Assembly: GCF_907164915.1 (NCBI RefSeq)
Contig: NC_061869.1
Coordinates: 21,181,125-21,245,124 of the forward strand
Length of the DNA stretch: 64,000 nt
DNA from: Impatiens glandulifera
Taxonomy: Eukaryota; Streptophyta; Magnoliopsida; Ericales; Balsaminaceae
Reading direction: 5' to 3'
Shown piece by piece: positions 57,015 to 64,000 of the stretch. Every line of letters starts with the position of its first letter. Positions within the stretch are counted from its first letter, which is position 1. The notes beneath the pieces were generated by a model, which was given only the letters and a program-made list of their open reading frames with translations, ran no database searches and was not told the origin of the DNA. Made by a program: the position numbers and the translations under genes.

Positions 57015-57640
57015 CACCAAAGTTCATAACTTCACAAGTTGTGAACTACGTCAGACCTGATCTCTCTTGAGAGTACGTAGGCAACCCATTCAGGGTGCGG
57101 TCACCACTATCAATTATCGACAGAAATTGATAGACATTTCATACGATGTGCATTTATTACACATACAATCAAAGTTTATAACTTCACAAGTTGTGAACTA
57201 CGTCAGACCTGATCTCTCTCGAGAGTACGTAGGCAACCCATCTAGGGTGCGGTCTCCACTATCAATTATCGAAAGAAGTTGATAGACATTTCATTTCACA
57301 TAACATGCATTCCTTGCTCATTACATACATCAAAGTTCATAACCTCATAAGTTGTGAACTACGTCAGACCTGATCTCTCTCGAGAGTACGTAGGCAACCC
57401 ATCCAGGGTGCGGTCACCACTATCAATTATCGACAGAAATTGATAGACATTTCGCATTACATGCATTCATTACACATACATCAAAGTTCATAACTTCATA
57501 AGCTGTGAACTACGTGAGACCTGATCTCTCTCGAGAGTACGTAGGCAACCCATCCAAGGTGCGGTCACCACTAACAATTATTGAAAGAAGTTGATAGACA
57601 TTTCATTTCACATCACATTGCATACATTCATTGCATATAC
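57015..57640 (+). repeat. Four ~155-bp tandem repeats downstream of Tat pol
   Basis: Units start with (A)GTTCATAACTTCACAAG at about 57022, 57174, 57335 and 57487. Each contains TTGTGAACTACGTCAGACC, TGATCTCTCTCGAGAGTACG, TAGGCAACCCATC and GGGTGCGGTC. The first 19-bp part and the CTCTCTCGAGAG core are near-palindromic. A diverged fifth copy lies at 57868-57932 (GGAACTACGTTGGACCTGAA … GGATACGTAGGCAGC). Confidence 0.9.
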
Positions 57641-58990
57641 ATTAAAAAGGGAGTTAATCACACTCTGAGTTGGCTCCCAAACCAAAAACTCCTAGTCAAC
57701 ACTAGGGGCATTTTTATTAAAATAAAAATGACCACTAGATCCTCACACAGTCCCACTTGAGAAAATATAACGCCCAAAGATAAAGTATTTTTCTCTTCGA
57801 CTTATGATCTAAAAAGATTTTCAAAACATTCACACATACACAAACATTTTTCACAAGCATGTGCATGGAACTACGTTGGACCTGAATTCCCCTAGCTATG
57901 GGATACGTAGGCAGCTTGTATGAGCCCGGTCCTAAACATTTTCAAAAATCAAACCCTGTATCGACACTAGGGGCATTTTATGAAAATGAAATGATTGAAA
58001 GATCCCCAAAGAGTTAAAGCCAACGAGAAAATGGGATCACAAATCTATCCAAAACAATCAAACCTCTTGTGTCGAAACTAGGGGCATTTGTGGAAGATAA
58101 AAAAAAAGATAGACCCCTGATTTTTTTCTAATGCCAAGCGAACTGATGAGCGAGTGCAAAAAATAAGTAGGGATGCGGGAAAATACGTTTCTCCCCAATG
58201 GATGTCTCTTGACGAACTAATGTAACTTGTTGAATCCGATTAAAGCGCTTCGCAAATGGATCTACCTCGAGCCTAGACGAAAGCTTAAACTACTGATGTT
58301 TAAGAGAGAGCTCATAAAAAGATGAATGCCCAAACTCGGAACCATGTCATCAACAAAGGCGATGTCTCGTCTCAATTGGAGGTCAAGTGCCAAAGATCTA
58401 AGACCTCAAGAAAAGTAAAATCAATTAAACAAAGACTGTGTTGGTTGAGATATGAAATACAATATTGTTGTTCATTTAGATTCTATCTAATTGCTAAGCA
58501 AGAACAAAGTGTTTGAATCTATCAGATACACCCCGGTCATAAAGAAAAGAGGCCGAATAAAATAGAAAAATACTCGTAGAGGTTGAGATATTGAAATCAC
58601 CATTTGTTGTTCATCTAGACTCTTGTCTAAATTGCCAATGCAAGAACAAGAATGTACCGTTTCTATTAAATATATCCTGAGTATAAAAGAGCCCAAGGCC
58701 ATAGAATCTTAAGCACACTGACCTCAGAATTTGAGAAGCGAGACTCAACCTCATGACGCATGGTTGAAAGATTAAGCATTCGAGCGAACAAATCCCTCGA
58801 AAAACTCAGGGAAAAAGGTCTCGGCGAAAGACAAGTCCCCAAAAGTGACAGCATGAATCTCGAAGAACATCGATTACATGTGGTTTCCTCTTGACACACT
58901 CTAAGGAAGAAAGTATGGAACCGTTTATTGAAAGTATTTCAAGACCGTTGAAGAAGACGCTAGTGCTTTGAAAATTAAGGAAGTCTAACT
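57641..58990 (+). other. Tat 3' non-coding region with purine-tract-like repeats
   Basis: No gene. ACTAGGGGCATTT occurs three times (about 57701, 57967, 58079), each after GTCAACAC / TCGACAC / TCGAAAC, like the element's own purine tract context (AAGAGGGGCATTC at 60330). The short ORFs at 58322-58899 show no known motif. Confidence 0.6.
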
Positions 58991-58997
58991 TCGAACT

Positions 58998-59975
58998 TAA
59001 TCACTAATCAGAATTGTGATTAAAAAGTATTTCGCTAAACTGACCAGCGATACTCAAATCCATATAATCACTAAGCAGAATTGTGATTAAAAAGTGTTTC
59101 GCTAAACTGACCAGCGGCACTTAAATCTATATAATCACTAAGTAGAATTGTGATTAAATAGTATTTCGCTAAACTGACCAGCGATACTCAAATCTATATA
59201 ATCACTAAGCAGAATTGTGATTAAAAAGTGTTTCGCTAAAGTGACCAGCGGCACTTAAATCTATATAATCACTAAGAAGAATTGTGATTAAATAGTATTC
59301 GCTAAACTGACCAGCAATACTTAAATCTATATAATCACTAAGCAGAATTGTGATTAAATAGTATTTCGCTAAATTGACCAGCGATACTCAAATCCATATA
59401 ATCACTAAGTAGAATTGTGATTAAAAAGTGTTTCGCTAAACTGACCAGCGGCACTTAAATCTATATAATCACTAAGTAGAATTGTGATTAAATAGTATTT
59501 CTCTAAACTGACCAGCGATACTCAAATCCATATAATCACTAAGCAGAATTGTGATTAAAAAGTGTTTCGCTAAACTGACCAGCGGCACTTAAATCTATAT
59601 AATCACTAAGCAGAATTGTGATTAAATAGTATTTCGCTAAATTGACCAGCGATACTTAGATTCATAATAATCACTAAGTAGAGTTGAGATTAAATAGTAT
59701 TTCGCTAAACTGACCAGTGATACTTAAACCTATATAATCACTAAGCAGAATTGTGATTAAAAAGTGATTCGCTAAACTGACCAGCGATACTTAAACCTAT
59801 ATAATCACTAAGCAGAATTGTGATTAAATAGTATTTCGCTAAATTTACCAGCGATACTTAGATTCTATATAATCACTAAGCAGAATTGTGATTAAAAAGT
59901 GTTTCGCTAAACTGACTAGCGACACTTAAATCTATATAATCACTAAGTAGAATTGTGATTAAATAGTATGTCGCT
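58998..59975 (+). repeat. 67-bp tandem repeat (about 15 units) in the Tat 3' region
   Basis: Unit: AATCACTAAGCAGAATTGTG, ATTAAAAAGTGTTTCGC, TAAACTGACCAGCG, GCACTTAAATCTATAT. Two unit types alternate in part: AAAAAGTGTTT…GCGGCACTT and AAATAGTATTT…GCGATACT. This suggests a 134-bp higher-order period over 59066-59600. CGCTAAACTGACCAGCG is an imperfect hairpin. The array ends in an A-run at 59983-59989. Confidence 0.92.
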
Positions 59976-60328
59976 AAAAAAAAATACAATCAGCAAACTA
60001 AGTCAAGATGTGTACTCATGCACAATCCAAAGACTAGGCGAGGTGTGTAGAAATATGGTCGAAACCACCAGGCTCGATCTACACGATCGATAAACCAGGA
60101 GCGATGCATATTCTAAACAAAGGTGAATCGTCAACGAGTGGATGATAAACCGATTTTGAAGAATGAAGGGTAAATTACACGGGTCTCCCGAGAGACTCGT
60201 CAGGTTTGTTCTCTTTTAATTCAAGGAAGCCAAAAATAAACTATAAATTGGGTGTTTTCAAAACGCAGTGCCTATTTTCAAGTTTGGACATGCATTTTTC
60301 TAAACCGAGTGTTTTCTACAAATTTTGT

Positions 60329-60343
60329 CCAAGAGGGGCATTC
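60329..60343 (+). promoter_or_regulatory. Tat polypurine tract
   Basis: AAGAGGGGCATTC directly before TGTAGAC of the 3' LTR. Confidence 0.75.
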
Positions 60344-62319
60344 TGTAGACACTCATTTTTCACACCTAATTTTATAGTTTATGCTTTACATAAATCTGAG
60401 TCTATAAAATTTTCTCGAATTCATTCACGGACTCATTGCACGATTTATATTAAAGACGATTATTTTTTAAAACAATTGAGTTTTTGAAAATAATTGATTT
60501 TGGATTCTTAATAAAGTTAAGGTAGTAATTTGTCTATGTTACAACACTTAGAGAAGTTATTATACTTAAAATATTCAAGGTTTTATTTAATTAATTACCT
60601 TGGCTATTTATAAAAAATAAAAATTAAAAAAATTATTTACAAAATATATATTAGCATTTTTTATAAAATTTCGTTAGGTATATTTTGTTTTCTTTTAATT
60701 TGATTAGTTTGTTAGAGATTAGTTAGATTAGATTTTTGCAATTTAATTAAGTTAGTTAGTATTTTATTATAATTATAATTGTTCCTTAGAAATAGAAATA
60801 ATTAATAATAATACAATTGCTTTTTTTAATTGTTTGTTTTAATTTTATTTCTTTTGTAGGATAAAGGGAAATGGGTCAATCCAAGATCCACATGCAAGAT
60901 CCGGATCAGATTTGTGAATAGAGATAGGAAGATCCAAATCAACCCGAAGTAAGGCCAAGGAAAGGATTTAATTGACGGATTCGACCGGTCACCCGACTAA
61001 TGGACCGACCCATGCCCAAGATTCGACCCATGAAATCAAATGTTAAAAGAGTTAGGTGAAGGCAATGGTCATCTTCTTGATGGTGACAACCACAAATCTT
61101 GAAATGACGATACTATCATGTGCGGTCAAAAGAAAATAAAAGAAGTTGCTAAAAACGAGGAGGAAGTGGCAAGAGAGAAAGTTTCAACGTGTGTAGAAGA
61201 AAAGATTGAAGACTTGGTTATTTTTTAATTATAAAATTAAAATGACCAAGTATTACATCATTATTAAATAAAGATTAAATCTCATTGGATTGAAAACTTG
61301 ATTTAGTGACATGTCAAGTGGAGATTGCTCTATTATTTTAAACATTTGTAAATGTTTAAAATAGTTTTCTTTCCAACGGTCAAGTTTGTTAAATGGGCCT
61401 TTGGGCCCTAGGGTTTCATAGTTTTGCCTATAAATACCACTCTTAACACCTAGCAAAAAAAAAACTCTCGACCTTCACCTTCACCTTTCTCTCTCTAGGC
61501 TGCTTGAAAATTCTAAGCAAACATCACTCTTGTTAAGTTGGTCACAAGATTTGCTTAGGAAATCTTAGATTAAATACCACCCTTAACATCAAAAGAGCAG
61601 ACCCATTGTAAGCTCTTTTGTCTTTTTTTTTTTTTCTTCTTGAATTTGAATTTCAATTTTTTTTGCTTTTTTTTTTTTTAATTCCATATATTGTTTCTTT
61701 AAGCTTTCTATTTTGATAGGTGTTTAGGATTTTTACTTTTCTTGTTGTAAATATGTAATATAAATAAAAAAAACTTAATGTATATAAAGGTCATTGACCT
61801 AAAATTTCTTTAAAACCAAAACCGGCCCTTAAATTGGCCATTTCAAAAATAAAAATATAAAACACAAAGCCAAAACAAAGAAGCAATCTGCTTTTATTTT
61901 ATTTTATTTTTTATTTTTATTTTATAATCCTTAGAATTAAGATTTAGTATGGTAGGATCCAAAATGTCTAAAATGTAAAGTATAATAATATTTTTTTTAA
62001 GGGCCAAAATTGTTAAAGTAGAGACTGTTTTTTAACAGGCATGTGAGACATAGCGCCAAAAGCCCTTTTTCACGTGTAACCAAGCACCGAACCTTTAAAG
62101 AATTTCTTTTTCAAAGGCGTTATTGTTTTACATGCCAAATAATTTAATTTCCTAGTTTTATAAAAATTTAGGTGGCGACTCTTTGGTCACAAACTGGTTT
62201 TTAAACAATTCACCAATTTGATTTTATTTCAATTTTGTTTAAGAGATTTTTATATGTTATATTTATTTCTTAAAAGTCAAGAAAATAATTTTTGGGGCAA
62301 ACGTTTTTAAACGCGTACA
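60344..62319 (+). repeat. Tat element 3' LTR, full length (~1.98 kb)
   Basis: TGTAGACACTC…ACGCGTACA. It contains a TATAAATA box at 61431-61438 (CCTATAAATACCAC). After it come the CT-rich ACCTTCACCTTTCTCTCTC and the presumed start of the R region. It also has long T-runs (61626-61640, 61661-61680). It is longer than the 5' LTR by the 905-bp deletion. Confidence 0.9.
61431..61438 (+). promoter_or_regulatory. TATA box of the Tat LTR promoter
   Basis: TATAAATA followed 40-60 bp later by a CT-rich stretch, as in plant LTR promoters. Present only in the 3' LTR. Confidence 0.6.
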
Positions 62320-62489
62320 AAACGCGTGACATTTTAACAATATAAGTTCAACTTTTTAACAAACTAATCTATATATATATAATGATGATTAATTTTTAAA
62401 GTGTCCGGATTGTCGTATCGAGAGCTGTAGTTGATTTGGATATATGTGAGAGTAAATGAATACTTGGGTCGGATTGTGGGTTGACCCGC
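62320..62489. repeat. Tandem array of ~310-bp units, block B part 2
   Basis: The remainder of the unit interrupted at 50529, then one short unit (motif near 62415). It ends at CCCATAAA before the 1.1-kb block. Confidence 0.85.
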
Positions 62490-63606
62490 CCATAAAAATT
62501 TTACCGTAATATTTTTCACGGTTTTTTATATTATTACTCGTGCAAATGTACGGGATACATACTAGTACTATGCAATAACACTTACTAATACATTAAATTT
62601 TTTTTTTGATATTTAAATAGTATTAAGGCATTTATGATTGATGTCATAAAACAATTATTCATTATTGCAGGCACTTCATGATTTGTTCTCTTAATAAATT
62701 ATTTATAATTTTATTTTGGTAATTGATATACTAACTACTTATAAAATTATTATTTGCTTGTTCAAATCAAATAATATAAAATAAATGTCTAAAATCAATT
62801 ATGACTAGTCTCATGATCATAAGACTAATGATTTTTTTATGCGAATTAATTGTTTTTTCATGTTAACAACACTTATCTTTTGTAAGGATCATACATAGGA
62901 GAGGAATTACGATATTATAAGTATCAAAAATATCGTACAGTAAGATCATATCAAAATATCAATTTTTAAGATATATCGAAAAAATGTAAGGTATGATATC
63001 GATATCAAAATTATTTGTATGGTAAAAATATGAGATTTTTAAATTTTTTTGTATATTGAGATATACCGAAATAATATTTATTAATTAATATATATAATAC
63101 TTATGAGGAAATAAATTTAATATAAATTTAATTAAAAAAACATAAATTTTAAAACTAAAATTAAAATATAATTATATTGTATTATTATTATTATTCAATA
63201 TATGTTATATATACCTTAACGATAAGATTGAACAAATATTCAATCAAATTTTCAATATTTTAGAGCGATGGAAAGGAGTGAAAGTAAGTACTCAATCTTT
63301 TCAATTACTGTCAAGGATATTTTAACAAGTTCATCATCAATGGTTTCTAGTGAGTCTGCTTTTAACTTGGGTCAAATGATAGTTGATATTTTTAGGTGTA
63401 ATTGAAGTCTTAAAATGGTGGAGGCATTGGTGTCCACAAATGGACTAAAAGTGATGAATTCAACATAAGAAAAGATCTCACATACGATGAACTTGAATTG
63501 TTCAATTAAAATGAAAAAATTAAAAAAAGTGAATTTTTTTATTAATTAAATCTAAATTAACTAATATTTATTATTATTATTATTATCTAACATGAATTGT
63601 ATTATT
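62490..63606. repeat. 1.1-kb block with Helitron-like 3' end (copy 4)
   Basis: Collinear with 22321-23427. CTAG at 62562-62565. Confidence 0.7.
63299..63478 (+). pseudogene. hAT transposase C-terminal relic (copy 4)
   Basis: Same frame, TGA and TAA as in copies 1 and 2. MVSSESAFNLG and VEALVSTNGLK are present. Confidence 0.7.
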
Positions 63607-64000
63607 AGTGTTCGGATTTCCGGGTCGAGAGATGTGGTTAATTTGAATATATGTGAGAGTAAATGGATACGTAGGTCGGATTGTGGGTTGACCCGCCCAT
63701 AAAATTAAAACAGTTAAAAATAAAATTAAAAATGCTATAGGTATGGTTCAAACTTGCAACCTAACAAAACAAGTACAACCTTTTAACAAACTAGACTAAT
63801 AACAATTTATATTTTAAATTCAACCCAAAATTTGATAAACGCATGACATTTTAACAATATAAGTTCAACTTTTTAACTAACTAATCTGTATATATATAAT
63901 GATGCTTAATTTTTAAAGTGTCCGGATTGCCAGGTCGAAAGCTGTTGTTAATTTGGATATATGTGAGAGTAAATGGATAATTGGGTCGGATTGTGGGTTG
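63607..64000. repeat. tRNA-related 310-bp repeat, cut by the window edge
   Basis: Motifs near 63623 and 63932. The first unit has the tRNA-like half (the B box reads GTTCAAAC, one change). Confidence 0.85.

Larger units (their letters stand above)
50530..62319 (+). mobile_element. Ty3/gypsy retrotransposon, Tat lineage, degenerate
   Basis: About 11.8 kb on the plus strand. It has LTRs TGTAGAC…CGTACA, a primer-binding site, a long leader, gag remnants, a pol frame with a second (aRNH-type) RNase H, a long 3' non-coding region with tandem repeats, and a purine tract. It sits inside a 310-bp unit at TTGATAAACG: left flank GATAAAG, right flank AAACGCG, consistent with an eroded AAACG target duplication. 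The aRNH domain after the ordinary RNase H, and tandem repeats in the 3' region, are hallmarks of the Tat group (Ogre/Retand-like). Deletions in gag and protease, a frameshift and seven stops mean it is not autonomous. Block A has no insertion here, so it arrived after the duplication. Confidence 0.9.

Noticed and set aside
58998..59975. CRISPR-like array
   Set aside because: The units are contiguous with no variable spacers, and the array lies in a plant retrotransposon.

Overview
The window is repeat-dominated nuclear DNA from a flowering plant, very likely a eudicot. It is AT-rich. It carries relics of plant Ty1/copia, Ty3/gypsy (Tat lineage), CACTA, LINE, hAT, Harbinger-like and tRNA-related elements, and a plant-specific spliced gene. 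I cannot name the species from the sequence. No bacterial-type gene organisation is present.

The main layout is a segmental duplication. Block A (about 14,041-30,000) and block B (42,679 to the right edge) are homologous from their left ends. Part of the same unit occurs a third time at 1-6,658 (called copy 0, similar to 22,200-29,700). Blocks A and B each hold a minus-strand spliced gene of the plant ASG1-like family that looks intact (exons 15,296-17,107 and 43,928-45,743). Each gene is followed by a tandem array of a roughly 310-bp unit (20,022-22,320; 48,744-50,529 continuing at 62,320). The unit carries a tRNA-like Pol III promoter on its minus strand. The arrays alternate with a 1.1-kb block that starts with a Helitron-like 3' end and contains a dead hAT transposase C-terminus.

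Region by region: 1-2,343 tandem units and the 1.1-kb block; 2,344-7,238 LINE pieces, a truncated LTR and low-complexity DNA; 9,104-13,840 a degenerate full-length copia element (minus strand); 14,041-20,021 block A with its gene; 20,022-25,465 arrays and blocks; 25,466-30,309 the copy of 2,344-6,658 plus a 534-bp MITE; 30,310-32,600 several old copia pieces; 34,001-40,456 a CACTA element with broken transposase genes and hairpin-rich subterminal repeats; 42,179-42,678 a 500-N assembly gap; 42,679-50,529 block B; 50,530-62,319 a Tat-lineage gypsy element inserted into one tandem unit; 62,320-64,000 continuation of block B.

The only genes I would treat as possibly functional host genes are the two ASG1-like paralogues. 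All other coding sequence is transposon-derived and interrupted by stops, frameshifts or deletions. Different insertions in the duplicated blocks (MITE only in A, Tat element only in B, local tandem duplications only in copy 0) give a relative order of events.
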